Assembly (NCBI GenBank): GCA_047722935.1
Contig: JBDNZS010000028.1
Coordinates: 1-38,580 of the forward strand
Direction of reading: 5' to 3'
DNA length: 38,580 bases
Origin: Ethanoligenens sp047722935
GTDB lineage: Bacteria; Bacillota; Clostridia; Oscillospirales; Ethanoligenentaceae
Below, piece after piece: positions 23,520-32,162 of the stretch; position 1 is the stretch's first letter; the number at the start of each line of letters is the position of its first letter. Under the pieces are notes generated by a model. The model had not been told where the DNA came from. It worked only from the letters and a program-made list of their open reading frames with translations, and made no database searches. Position numbers and translations under genes: made by a program.

Positions 23520-23569
23520 TCAAGTACGGGTTAAGTATGGGCTTATTGCATTGAGAAAGGATCTTTTCC

Positions 23570-24460
23570 ATGAAGAAGAAATATATTGCCATGCTTTCGG
23601 CTGCGGCGATTGCCGTAGGCACCCTGTTCATCCCACCCGTGCAGGCGGCGGCGGTATCGGCGCTGTCCGTTTTCCGTGTGGCCGATACCAAAACCATCAC
23701 AATCTCGCTCACCGACATCCAGTCGCTTGCGGCAAACGCCAAACAGCAGAGCGCGCAGGCGACCAAACAGACCGCGCAGTCTGACCCGCTTTCCGGGTCG
23801 TTGGGCAGCGTGATACAGTCGAATGTAAAGCCGCTGGCAAGTGCAAAGAATTTTACGGCGTTTCGCATCAATCTCCCCACAAGCGGCGCGCAGGGCACTC
23901 CCAAGCTTTACGCGGCGGCCTCCCAGACCCGGACGTTTACGCTGGACACGACGGCACTGAACGCCGCGCTGGCCAAGGCGGGCGCTTCTGCGGTGAGCGA
24001 TGCGTATAACGGCACGAAAATCAGCGTCGTTACGCCCGCCGCGGCCATTGCGGAATATTCTGATCTAACCCTGCTTGAGACGCAGGGCGTTTACGTCAAC
24101 GCGCCCGCCAAAGAGCTGAACGCGCTCTGGAGCAGCCTGACGAGCGCGACGGTCATCCCGTCCGATTTGCGCGCGCAGCTCGCGGCGATTGACCCCTCCA
24201 CCCGTGATGTGTACTTGCCGGTGATCGAAGGCTTGGGCCGCGCAGCCGATCTTGGCGTTACGACCGGTTATCTCTATTCCGCAAAAGATCTGGCGCAGGT
24301 TGCCTCTTCCATCCCCAACCTTGCCGATGCGGCCGCATTGTCCAAGCTGCAGGGCGATAACACCTCCGTGCTGATTTGGACGAAAGACGGCATCCTTTAT
24401 GCGCTGGCCGGTAAAAAATCCGACAGCGCGCTGGTACAGGCGGCGAGGAGCATTCGTTGA
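23570..24460 (+). CDS. secreted or membrane-anchored protein of unknown function
   Basis: A 296-aa protein with a clear N-terminal signal sequence (K-K-K then a hydrophobic core to about residue 27, A-A-A cleavage-like site). The rest is soluble, Ala/Ser/Thr-rich, with no cysteine and no recognised catalytic motif. AAAGGA precedes the ATG. The stop overlaps the TTG start of the ABC ATPase, so it is the first gene of a three-gene operon and may be a surface partner or sensor of the transporter. Anchored proteins with this position occur in front of ABC-2 systems in Clostridia; the function remains open. Confidence 0.75.
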   Translation: MKKKYIAMLSAAAIAVGTLFIPPVQAAAVSALSVFRVADTKTITISLTDIQSLAANAKQQSAQATKQTAQSDPLSGSLGSVIQSNVKPLASAKNFTAFRINLPTSGAQGTPKLYAAASQTRTFTLDTTALNAALAKAGASAVSDAYNGTKISVVTPAAAIAEYSDLTLLETQGVYVNAPAKELNALWSSLTSATVIPSDLRAQLAAIDPSTRDVYLPVIEGLGRAADLGVTTGYLYSAKDLAQVASSIPNLADAAALSKLQGDNTSVLIWTKDGILYALAGKKSDSALVQAARSIR

Positions 24461-25371
24461 GCATCATCGAGACCGAAAGCCTGACGAAATCCTATAGAAA
24501 CAAGCTTGCGGTCGATTCGCTCGACCTTTCTGTGGAAAAGGGGCAGGTTTACGGCTTTCTGGGCCCGAACGGCGCCGGAAAGAGCACCTGCATCAAGATG
24601 CTGATGGGGCTTGTTTTCCCGACATCCGGCAAAGGAAAGGTGCTTGGCCGGCCGCTTGGCGACGTTGCGGCCCGTCGAAAGCTGGGCTATCTGCCGGAGC
24701 TGTTCCGCTATCAGGAATGGATGACCGGCGAGGATCTGTTGAATTTTCATACAAGCCTGTTCCGTCTCCGGCCTGACCGACGGCGGAACGCCGGCGTTCT
24801 GGCGCGCGTCGGCCTGCTGGGACAGGAAAAATACAAGGTCGGCGGTTATTCCAAGGGCATGCAGCAGCGCATCGGCCTTGCCTGCGCGCTGCTGCCCGAC
24901 CCGGAGCTGCTTTTTCTGGACGAGCCCACCTCCGCGCTCGACCCCATCGGGCGCAAAGAGGTGCGCGACATTATCGTGTCCCTGCGCGCAGAGGGGACGA
25001 CCGTTTTTCTAAACAGCCATCTGCTCAGCGAAGTGGAAGCCGTCTGCGACCATGTTACCATCATCGACCATGGCAAGGTTGTCAAATCCGGCTCAATGGA
25101 CGCGCTTTTGATGAACCGCATCATTTTGACGGTGGAATGCGACCCGGTTCCGACGGAATTGTTCGCGCTGCTCAAAGAGCGCTTTGACGGCCAGCTTGCA
25201 CCGCAGACACCGGAGGGCCAGCTGGTTTTCCTGCTGGCGGATACGGAAGACATTCCCAAAATCGCATCCGCCCTCGTTTCAGCCGGGTTGAAACTGCGCG
25301 CGCTCACACCCCGGCGCGAGACGCTGGAAAGTGTGTTTCTGCGTGTTGTCGGGAAGGAGGACGCGCGATGA
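24457..25371 (+). CDS. ABC transporter ATPase (ABC-2 type)
   Basis: A 304-aa ATPase of the drug/lantibiotic-type ABC-2 group. Walker A G-P-N-G-A-G-K-S-T is at about residues 37-45, the signature Y-S-K-G-M-Q-Q-R-I-G at about 130-139, Walker B L-L-F-L-D-E-P-T-S-A-L-D follows, and the H-loop is in N-S-H-L-L-S-E. The C-terminal 90 residues form the extra domain seen in this group. The start is TTG at 24457, overlapping the previous stop (TTGA) with GAGGAG at 7 nt. It is coupled to the permease by an ATGA overlap. Confidence 0.9.
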   Translation: MSIIETESLTKSYRNKLAVDSLDLSVEKGQVYGFLGPNGAGKSTCIKMLMGLVFPTSGKGKVLGRPLGDVAARRKLGYLPELFRYQEWMTGEDLLNFHTSLFRLRPDRRRNAGVLARVGLLGQEKYKVGGYSKGMQQRIGLACALLPDPELLFLDEPTSALDPIGRKEVRDIIVSLRAEGTTVFLNSHLLSEVEAVCDHVTIIDHGKVVKSGSMDALLMNRIILTVECDPVPTELFALLKERFDGQLAPQTPEGQLVFLLADTEDIPKIASALVSAGLKLRALTPRRETLESVFLRVVGKEDAR

Positions 25372-26222
25372 CAGCCATCCTTTCCGTCACGCTGAAAGAA
25401 GCGGTGCGCAAAAAGACGTTTTTGGTCATGGGCATCGTCACCGTGCTTTATCTGGTTTTTTGGGCGGCGCTTCTGCATTATTTTCAAGCCATGCATATAG
25501 ACAGCCGGGCGGCGGATTTTAAGCCGCTCGCGTCTATCGTGCTGACGCAAACGGTTCTGCAGTTTTCTTCCATGATTTTATGTTTGCTGACGATCATTCT
25601 GGGTTCCGGCGCCATCTCGTCCGAGATGGAAACCGGGATGGTTCATGCCATCCTTTCGCGTCCGGTGGGGCGCGCCGCGTATATTCTGGGCCGCTTCCTG
25701 GGGCTGGCGATTCTCGTCAGCGCGTATGCGACGGTGCTGATGGCGGCTATCCTGTGCATCGGAAGAGCCTATGCGCTGGATACCGTCACCGCCCTTTCGG
25801 CCGTGCAGATTTTCCAGAGCTGGCTCATCTATCTTTGCGTGCCGCTGGCCGTGTTGTGCCTGACCTTCTATGGCTCGGTCTCGTTGAAAACGGTCCCTAA
25901 CGGTCTGCTGATGATTTTCATTTATATTCTTGGAAATATCGGCGGAATCGTCGAGATGATCGGAAATTATGTCAACAGCAAAACGATCAACAGCGTCGGT
26001 ATTTTCATCAGCTTGGTTTCGCCGTTCCACACGCTCTACGGGGCGGCAGAACGTGTGCTGCTGCCGTCCTCCGGGATCGCAGGGGAATTGATGCGCGGTG
26101 CGGGCGGGTTGACAGGCGGCGGTCAGCCGGCATCGGCGGCGATGTATGTTTATATCGCGCTCTATGCGGCCGGCTTCCTGGCGCTTGCGGCCCGCAAGTT
26201 CGGCAAAGTCGATATGAACTGA
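25368..26222 (+). CDS. ABC-2 type permease
   Basis: A 284-aa membrane protein with six or seven membrane segments, starting with the T-L-K-E-A-V-R-K-K-T-F motif typical of ABC-2 permeases and carrying the conserved G-A-I-S-S-E-M-E-T-G-M-V-H-A-I-L-S-R-P cytoplasmic loop (about 84-102). Its ATPase is encoded immediately upstream (4-bp overlap, GGAGG site). Substrate unknown; export is likely. Confidence 0.88.
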   Translation: MTAILSVTLKEAVRKKTFLVMGIVTVLYLVFWAALLHYFQAMHIDSRAADFKPLASIVLTQTVLQFSSMILCLLTIILGSGAISSEMETGMVHAILSRPVGRAAYILGRFLGLAILVSAYATVLMAAILCIGRAYALDTVTALSAVQIFQSWLIYLCVPLAVLCLTFYGSVSLKTVPNGLLMIFIYILGNIGGIVEMIGNYVNSKTINSVGIFISLVSPFHTLYGAAERVLLPSSGIAGELMRGAGGLTGGGQPASAAMYVYIALYAAGFLALAARKFGKVDMN

Positions 26223-26255
26223 AGGTGACATTCCCCAAAAAACGGGGGGATTGCA

Positions 26256-26667
26256 GATGATTTGGTCTATTTTCCTTCCAGTATATCTGCCTCCATTGCT
26301 GAATTTTCGGAAGCCCTTACCATTGTACTGGCCATTGGGACATCCGCCAATGGGAAAAGTATCCCCAAAAGCGCTATGGTGGACGAGTCGAAAGACATGC
26401 AGTTTTACATCTGGCTGCTACAAATGAACCCTCAGATATGGGCCGGCAGATCATCACCGGCATTCGCTTGCGAGATGTACCACAATGGCTGGTTTCTTTC
26501 GCCAGCTGTATCGGAAACTGACGGGCAGAACGATATCGGCAATGCCGGGAGAAACATTCATGCCACCCGTCTCGTATTGCAATGAGATGTACCAGGCCAT
26601 CGTGGGCGAATAGGAGTTCAAACAGCCGGATGGCTTGGAGAAATCTCCGGGCATGCACTTCAACATG
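26256..26667 (+). pseudogene. chimeric remnant: COG4280-like 5' end joined to ferritin-like gene
   Basis: Bases 26256-26375 match the first 120 bp of the intact membrane-protein gene at 33824 (shared protein stretch E-A-L-T-I-V-L-A-I-G-T-S), but a one-base loss near codon 13 breaks the frame. From about 26376 the sequence instead matches the middle of the ferritin-like gene at 15780-16313 (Q-F-Y-x-W-L-L-Q; E-M-x-H-N-G-W-F; matching DNA at 26430-26465 and 26505-26530). Several further frameshifts and stops follow. The two halves come from genes that lie 17 kb apart in this window, so this is a junction of two decayed paralogues and not one damaged gene. Confidence 0.8.
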
Positions 26668-26669
26668 TA

Positions 26670-26707
26670 GCACCCTTTAGCTTTCTCGAAGCCGAAGGGT
26701 GCTTTTT
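26670..26707 (+). terminator. intrinsic terminator
   Basis: GCACCCTT (26670-26677) pairs with AAGGGTGC (26695-26702), followed by TTTTT. It sits directly after the ferritin-like remnant and was presumably its terminator. Confidence 0.75.
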
Positions 26708-26845
26708 ATGTTTTCACCGTATTTAAGGGAGTGCGCTGCATAGCAGAAAAAGAAACGATCATGGGCACACCTTCGATAGAAGTGTCAAGACGCTCGATAA
26801 CCGTCCATGGAAGATCTCATTAACCTTACCTACAGTCAAACGACA

Positions 26846-27053
26846 TTCACATCGTCTATGCCGTCGACGATCGCGCGTTTGGCAAATTCTATGCGAACAA
26901 CGGATTCCTGGGCGAGTCTTACATCGCATACGAATCCGCCGTACTCAAAGAGATATATGATGGTACACCACACAATTCGTTGGTTTCTTCTCAAATTTTA
27001 ATATTGTACGGATATAATAAACTTGGTTCACGAATTGCGAATAGCACATTATG
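26846..27053 (+). pseudogene. unrecognised coding remnant
   Basis: An open stretch of about 65 codons after a TAA has good amino-acid composition (V-Y-A-V-D-D-R-A-F-G-K-F-Y-A-N-N-G-F) but no start codon or ribosome binding site. After a frame change the sequence continues protein-like to a stop at about 27099 (H-Y-E-R-V-A-E-T-I-L). I do not recognise the family. Confidence 0.35.
26986..27018 (+). promoter_or_regulatory. possible ninth direct-repeat site (DUF2127 gene)
   Basis: TTTAAT (26997-27002), 10 bp, TATAAT (27013-27018), with only a poor left half-site (TCTTCT, 26986-26991). It may be an ordinary promoter. Confidence 0.3.
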
Positions 27054-27096
27054 AGCGGGTAGCAGAAACCATCTTACTTGAAGCAGGGTACAAATT

Positions 27097-27636
27097 ATGA
27101 TCAATCGCAATAAAATAATGGCAGGAACCGCCTTCCATTCGGGAAATTGGATGCACTTTGGGTTCAAATTGAGTGTTCTGCTGAAAGGAATCGGTGCTCT
27201 GTGTGAAATACTCGGTGGAATTCTGCTGTTGTATCTAAATCCGATCCGTATGGGTCGGTTGGTATTCTTTTTAACACACGGAGAATTAGTGGAAGACCCT
27301 GGTGATAGACTGGCAAACGTGCTGCTGCACTACAGCTATGGATTTTCTGCCGGCACACAGCTTTTCACAATCATGTATTTACTTTCGCATGGCATCACAA
27401 AATGTCTGTTGGCTTATCTGCTTTGGCATAAAAAGCGATGGGCTTATCCGCTTGCAATCGGTTCGCTGCTGTTTTTCATTGGCTATCAGATTTGGAACTA
27501 TTGCATGCATCCATCCATATTTCTCGTTCTTTTGACCGTTTGGGACGCTGTTATGATTTTTCTGACTGCCGTTGAATACAGGAGACAGAAATACGGCACA
27601 TTCAAAAGCATACGTCGGTGTTCCGTATCCGGATAA
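27097..27636 (+). CDS. DUF2127 membrane protein
   Basis: A 179-aa membrane protein with four membrane segments. Family features: L-L-K-G-I-G-A-L-C-E-I-L-G-G (about 28-41), L-T-H-G-E-L-V-E-D-P-G-D (about 58-69), Y-L-L-S-H-G-I-T-K-C (about 92-101), R-W-A-Y-P-L-A-I-G and the C-terminal E-Y-R. Function unknown. The ATG at 27097 has a weak site (CAGGG); an ATG 7 codons later is an alternative. It seems intact although it sits among remnants. Confidence 0.75.
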   Translation: MINRNKIMAGTAFHSGNWMHFGFKLSVLLKGIGALCEILGGILLLYLNPIRMGRLVFFLTHGELVEDPGDRLANVLLHYSYGFSAGTQLFTIMYLLSHGITKCLLAYLLWHKKRWAYPLAIGSLLFFIGYQIWNYCMHPSIFLVLLTVWDAVMIFLTAVEYRRQKYGTFKSIRRCSVSG

Positions 27637-27741
27637 TTCACCATTTGATAAGAAAGCAGCACCGCCCTGACCATCCGGCAGTTTCCGTTTCCCAAAATTC
27701 GTTGTATGCAACAACAAGTGCGAGTGTGTAGGGTCATTTCC

Positions 27742-28869
27742 ATGTCAAACATTTTTCGTTCCGTATGGCGCTATTTAAAGCAAACGGATCGTGTATTGAT
27801 CCTGGTTTCCCTTTTGGCCGCAGGGTTTGGCCTGCTGCTGGTGTATAGTGCGACACATGCTTCCGGTCGGGTTTTCACAACGCAGATATTGGGAATCGTG
27901 GTCGGCTGTATCATTATGATTGCCGTTTCTAAAATAGATTACCACGACATGACCAAAGCGTGGAAATGGATTGCGCTGGTCAGCATTTCGCTGATGATCC
28001 TTACACTGCTGATCGGGTCTTCCCGGGCGGGTTCTCAGGATCGTGCATGGATACACATCGGGTCAAACACCATTCAGCCGGCGGAGTTTATCAAAGTTGC
28101 CTTTGTGATCACCTTTGCCAAGCACTATGACTCTGTAAAGGAACGAATCGGCTCCCTCCGTCAAGTGCTGTTGCTTACCTTGCACGGGCTTATTCCCATG
28201 GTTTTGCTGATATTACAAAAAGACATGGGCATGATGCTCGTTTTTGTGCTGATGTTTATCTTTATGATGTTTATGGCCAATGTGAAACTGCGCTATTTTG
28301 CGCTGGCGGGAATCGCATTGTTTGCCGGCTCACCTTTGATCTGGTCCAAGGTGCTGGGCGCTACGCAGAAAAACCGTATCCTGGCCCTGTTCGATCCTGC
28401 CAAATATGCGAATGACGCCTATTAGCAGACGCAGGGGCGTCTCGCAATCGGTTCCGGAGAGCTCTCCGGTTATGGACTTTTTCACGGCCCCATCACGCAA
28501 GGCCCAAGCTACTTGCTGCCGGAGAAGCAGAACGATATGATTTTCGCTGTGACTGGAGAAGAGCTCGGGTTCATCGGCTGTCTGCTGATCTTAGCCCTCT
28601 TTTTCGTTTTGCTCATGCGTATATTGGGTGACGCCCGAAAAGCGAAAGATGGGATGGGCGCCATCATATGCGTCGGTGTTTTCGCTTCTTTCCTGGTTCA
28701 AATGGCAGTCAATATCAGTGCGGCGCTTATGGTGTTTCCGATCACAGGCATTTCTCTGCCGTTTTTCAGTTCGGGCGGTTCGTCGGTGGTATCTGGCTTT
28801 TTGGGCGTGGGTGTCGTTTTATCTGTTTATATGCATCGAAGCACGCAATTGTTTGCAGAGAAAAATTGA
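27742..28869 (+). pseudogene. rodA: RodA/FtsW-type peptidoglycan polymerase, amber-interrupted
   Basis: A SEDS-family (RodA/FtsW/SpoVE) protein of about 375 codons with about ten membrane segments. It is interrupted by a single in-frame TAG at 28423-28425. Before it: G-L-L-L-V-Y-S-A-T (about 28-36), A-W-I-H-I-G and Q-P-A-E-F-I-K-V. After it, in the same frame: G-R-L-A-I-G-S-G-E-L-S-G-Y-G, Q-N-D-M-I-F-A-V-T-G-E-E-L-G-F-I-G and S-S-G-G-S-S. TAG stands where a Gln or Ser codon is usual (N-D-A-Y-*-Q-T-Q-G). One C-to-T change (CAG to TAG) would explain it. Start ATG 27742 with a weak AGGGT site. Calling it a pseudogene assumes no suppression and no sequencing error. Confidence 0.8.
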
Positions 28870-28919
28870 AAGTGGTGAATTTTATTCACCCTCCACTAAT
28901 ATGGGAGTGCTTACCGGGA

Positions 28920-29065
28920 TTTTGATCCAAATCACCGATAGATCAATCCTAAAGAGTCGCAAGATCAGCTACTGCCGTGCATCCTCTGCAGATTATTTTT
29001 GGTGCTATTATAACCATTGCAGCTATTTTGCTACTGAGTACCCTGCATATGCAAATCGACAGTCC
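28920..29065 (+). pseudogene. 3' fragment of COG4280-like membrane protein gene
   Basis: The DNA matches the end of the intact gene at 33824-34816: the segment encoding D-P-N-H-R-E-I-D-H, then C-C-G-C/T-G-C-A-T-C-C-T-C-T-G, then (after a deletion of about 30 bp) the bases for F-G-x-I-I-T-I-A-A-x-L-L-L-x-x-L-H-x-Q-I. It is frame-disrupted. Together with the 5' fragment at 26256, both on the plus strand, it may be the two ends of one former copy. Confidence 0.75.
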
Positions 29066-29268
29066 TCCTGCTTTATTGTTATAAGATTAAACCGAATTAA
29101 AAACAAATATAAGAAGTGCTGTTACATGTACGAATCTCGCTCATAATTTGTCCAAACGCCGAATCGCTGTGCTCTTATTGGGTATTATGGGGAAGTTTAG
29201 AATCTTGACTCGGTAGTAAAAGATGTCAAAAAATATCTACGGCTACACAAACAGTTGATTTTGCAAAT

Positions 29269-29298
29269 AAAAGCAAAAAGGCGAGAAACATTCTCGCC
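29269..29298 (-). terminator. intrinsic terminator of ABC operon
   Basis: GGCGAGAA (29280-29287) and TTCTCGCC (29291-29298) with a 3-nt loop, followed in the minus direction by TTTTTGCTTTT. It lies 30 bp after the ATPase stop. Confidence 0.85.
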
Positions 29299-29328
29299 GG
29301 TAAAATTCAAGCGAAATATAAAATTCAA

Positions 29329-30393
29329 TCATCCTTGAACAAAGCGACATTTTTTTGCAGGAAGCCACAGCTTTACTATTCCAGAGGCTTGCTGCTCTAA
29401 CACATCCCAGATTTCCAGAACAACATCTGCCATGCCCTCGACAGCCGCCATGTAATGCCAGTTTAACCCCTGATATGACCGTTGTACGATGGTTGCGGAC
29501 AGTTCCGTACCAGGCTCATCACTTTTCCGATTGAGTAATACATCAGATGGGCGAATGGCCACCTTGGTTTTTTGTCCCGTCTTTCCCTGTGCGACCACCT
29601 GCAGGCGAACACCAGAACATTCAACTGTGCACATATCTCCGCTGTTTTCCAATACTGTGCCATCGAGTAGATTGGAACAGCCGAGGAAGCGTGCTGAAAA
29701 TGCCGTTTTGGGTTCACGATAAACCTCATTGGGCGGGCCCATTTGTTCAATATGTCCGCCGTTCAGCAACACAATGGTATTGGCCAGACTCAGTGCCTCT
29801 GACTGGTCATGTGTGACATAGACCGTGGTAATCCCTGTGCCCACGACAATACGTAAAATTTCCCAGCGCATTCTTTCGCGCAGTTGAGCATCCAGGCTGG
29901 AGAGAGGTTCATCCATCAACATCAAAGTAGGCTTGGCAACGATTGCCCGCGCGATAGCGACGCGTTGCTTCTGCCCTCCCGAAAGCTGGTGGGGATATTG
30001 TCGGTCGCTGCCCTGCATTTGTACGGTGACAAGAGCCTGCTCTACTTCTTTGTGGATTTGCCCGGCAGGCAATTTTTTTAACTTCAAGCTGAAAGCAACA
30101 TTATCATACACATTCATGTGTGGCCAGAGCGCAAAATCCTGAAAAACCATTCCGATCCGGCGTTTTTCAGGGGGAACCCCTTTGCGCCCGTCTGCCCACA
30201 CCCGATCATTGGCGCAGATTGTGCCGCTGTCAATGTCGATCAGGCCCGCCAGTGCGTTGAGTAACGTCGTTTTCCCACAGCCGGAAGGCCCCAACAGTGC
30301 GGTGCAGTTGCCCTCCGCAATCGTGAGGTCGATGTGATCTAACACCCGCTTTTCCCCGTAAGATTTACACACGTCGTGCAGGACGATACTCAT
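29329..30393 (-). CDS. ABC transporter ATPase, Fe3+/2-aminoethylphosphonate type
   Basis: A 354-aa ATPase of the FbpC/PotA/PhnT class. Walker A G-P-S-G-C-G-K-T-T (about 35-43), Q-loop V-F-Q-D-F-A-L-W-P, signature L-S-G-G-Q-K-Q-R (about 135-142), Walker B L-M-L-M-D-E-P-L-S-S-L-D and a C-terminal TOBE-type domain (about 240-354). The F-Q-D-F-A-L-W-P-H form is common in iron(III) uptake ATPases. It is the last gene of a three-gene uptake operon; its ATG overlaps the permease stop (ATGA). Confidence 0.88.
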   Translation of the reverse strand: MSIVLHDVCKSYGEKRVLDHIDLTIAEGNCTALLGPSGCGKTTLLNALAGLIDIDSGTICANDRVWADGRKGVPPEKRRIGMVFQDFALWPHMNVYDNVAFSLKLKKLPAGQIHKEVEQALVTVQMQGSDRQYPHQLSGGQKQRVAIARAIVAKPTLMLMDEPLSSLDAQLRERMRWEILRIVVGTGITTVYVTHDQSEALSLANTIVLLNGGHIEQMGPPNEVYREPKTAFSARFLGCSNLLDGTVLENSGDMCTVECSGVRLQVVAQGKTGQKTKVAIRPSDVLLNRKSDEPGTELSATIVQRSYQGLNWHYMAAVEGMADVVLEIWDVLEQQASGIVKLWLPAKKCRFVQG

Positions 30394-32162
30394 GATGAAA
30401 CCTCTTTTGTCTCATTTAGCAACTGCCTGTGCGCTGGCTGCCGCTCGACAGCCGGCTTGGATGTCATTTTTTTGCGAAAAAATGACAAGACACCCTGCCC
30501 GACCAGATAGATGAGTATGATGAAAAGTACGCCGACGATAGCATTTGCCGAGCCTTGCGGCCAATTGAAATCGCTGAAATAGTGTTCCACAATGACCGAA
30601 AATGGCGGATCACCGGCAGGATAAAGCAAACTGGCGGCAGGCAGTTCAAAAATAACCTTCGTGACTGTCATAAATAAAGTGGAAATGGCCGTACCCGCCA
30701 CCATGGGAAAAACAATACGCTGCAGCATCACAAAACGGTTGGCCCCAGAAACGAGTGCAGCGTTCAGAAGGTTGGGCGGGATTTGACGCATGGCTCCTGC
30801 CTGAATCCGAATCGCGTAAGGAATATAGGTAGCCAAGTAAGCCATTGCGAGACAAACCGGGGTGCCATACAGTACCAAATTGATCGGAATGAGCCATACG
30901 GCGTTCCATGCGAAGATAAAGGAGGCTCCCATCACAATTCCAGGTACCGCGATCGTTGACATGGTTACGAAATTCAGAACCGTATTTAGCCGGGATCGTT
31001 GAAAGGTAAACTGAAACGCAAAAAGCACACCCAGCACCATGGTGACTGCTGCGGTAATCAGCGCATATTGCAGCGAGATCCCCAGTGCATTCGTGCTGAC
31101 CCCGCCGGGAACCAGCGCTTTGGTATAGTAGGCCAGTGTCCAATTTCCCATTACGGGGCCTTTTGTCCATACTTTCCAAAGTGACACGACCAGTGTGGAA
31201 CCAAGCGGCGCGCCAATTGCGATTCCTGCAATAACCCAGAATGAAGCTGAAGCGGTACGGTTGGGCCGAAATAGATCCTGTCGCCCGACCGCGACTGTTT
31301 CAAAGGCGCGTTTCCTTGTGAAGGCAAACTGCAGCGCAATGGAACACGCCGAGATTACAATCACCAGAAATGACAGACCTGCTGCAGCCGGGTAGTTGAC
31401 CGGTTGCTGATCCATGGCGGCGTAGATTTGATACGGCACCAATGGAATGTGCGATAACGGGGTAATAGCGGCGGCAACGCCAAAATCTCCAAACGCTTCC
31501 GCAAAAACAATGGAACCGCCTGCCAGCCACGCGGGTGTCAAAAGCGGCAGGATAATGCGAAACATGGTCTGTGTACGTCCAGCCCCCGACACTCGTGCCG
31601 CATTAACAAGCGTGCGGTTCAGGTTGCGAATGCCTTGCTTAAGCGTGATATGCACAAAAGGGAAGAAACTCAGGCCGAAAATCAGTACGATACCGAATCG
31701 AGTGAAAAAGAAAGCGGACCATCCGGTCGGCAAATGAAATAATTGGGAAAGCAAGCCGCCGTCTTGCATACAGACGACCCATCCCTGCGCGATTACATAG
31801 GACGGAAGAAAAAAAATCAGCCAAACAAGACCGTCCCCGATTTTTTTAATCCTTCCATGAAACGATTCCGTCGTAAATGCGCTCAAAGTGCCGATCACGA
31901 GTGCCAACAGAGTTCCACAAAGGCTGATGAAAACAGAGTTCTGCACCGCGAGAAAAGTGGTTTTATCTGTGAACACGGCAATCAAAGGTTTCAAGGAAGG
32001 AGCCAGATTCATCTTTTCAGCAAAAAGATTAGGTAAGACCATTTGTATCAGCAGACATGCCAGAGGATATGCGATGAGCACCAGCAGCAGACCGATGCCG
32101 CAGAAGATAAACAAAGTTCCGCCAAGCCGGGGAACACGCGGCTTATTGGACGATGTTTTCAT
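30390..32162 (-). CDS. fused ABC permease, Fe3+/2-aminoethylphosphonate type
   Basis: A 590-aa permease with two BPD-type transmembrane domains in one chain (about 12 segments). EAA-type loops are visible near residue 210 (N-A-A-R-V-S-G-A-G-R-T-Q-T-M) and near 480 (N-A-A-L-V-S-G-A-N-R-F-V-M). Fused permeases of this kind belong to FbpB-like iron and PhnU/V-like 2-aminoethylphosphonate importers. The start at 32162 overlaps the binding-protein gene by 20 bp with an AAGG site; the longer frame to 32306 lies wholly inside that gene and is rejected. Confidence 0.87.
   Translation of the reverse strand: MKTSSNKPRVPRLGGTLFIFCGIGLLLVLIAYPLACLLIQMVLPNLFAEKMNLAPSLKPLIAVFTDKTTFLAVQNSVFISLCGTLLALVIGTLSAFTTESFHGRIKKIGDGLVWLIFFLPSYVIAQGWVVCMQDGGLLSQLFHLPTGWSAFFFTRFGIVLIFGLSFFPFVHITLKQGIRNLNRTLVNAARVSGAGRTQTMFRIILPLLTPAWLAGGSIVFAEAFGDFGVAAAITPLSHIPLVPYQIYAAMDQQPVNYPAAAGLSFLVIVISACSIALQFAFTRKRAFETVAVGRQDLFRPNRTASASFWVIAGIAIGAPLGSTLVVSLWKVWTKGPVMGNWTLAYYTKALVPGGVSTNALGISLQYALITAAVTMVLGVLFAFQFTFQRSRLNTVLNFVTMSTIAVPGIVMGASFIFAWNAVWLIPINLVLYGTPVCLAMAYLATYIPYAIRIQAGAMRQIPPNLLNAALVSGANRFVMLQRIVFPMVAGTAISTLFMTVTKVIFELPAASLLYPAGDPPFSVIVEHYFSDFNWPQGSANAIVGVLFIILIYLVGQGVLSFFRKKMTSKPAVERQPAHRQLLNETKEVSS

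Larger units (their letters stand above)
23080..23569. other. 490-bp divergent promoter region
   Basis: It holds direct-repeat site 5 for the glycosyltransferase gene, a hairpin (ATATTGGG 23403-23410 with CCCAATAT 23422-23429) and the promoter of the secreted-protein gene. A minus-strand frame ending at 23254 (with C-x-x-C-like pairs) lacks a ribosome binding site and is not called. Confidence 0.5.
26223..27096. other. decay zone between ABC operon and DUF2127 gene
   Basis: About 870 bp holding a chimeric pseudogene (26256-26667), its terminator (26670-26707) and an unrecognised coding remnant (about 26846-27053). No intact gene is seen. Confidence 0.65.
28870..29328. other. intergenic region with gene fragment
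   Basis: 459 bp containing a COG4280-like 3' fragment (28920-29065), AT-rich sequence and the terminator of the ABC operon transcribed from the right. No intact gene is seen. Confidence 0.6.

Noticed and set aside
23254..23904. 216-codon minus-strand reading frame overlapping the secreted-protein gene
   Set aside because: It runs antisense through the signal peptide of a well-supported gene and has no ribosome binding site. Only its last 60 codons lie in free DNA.
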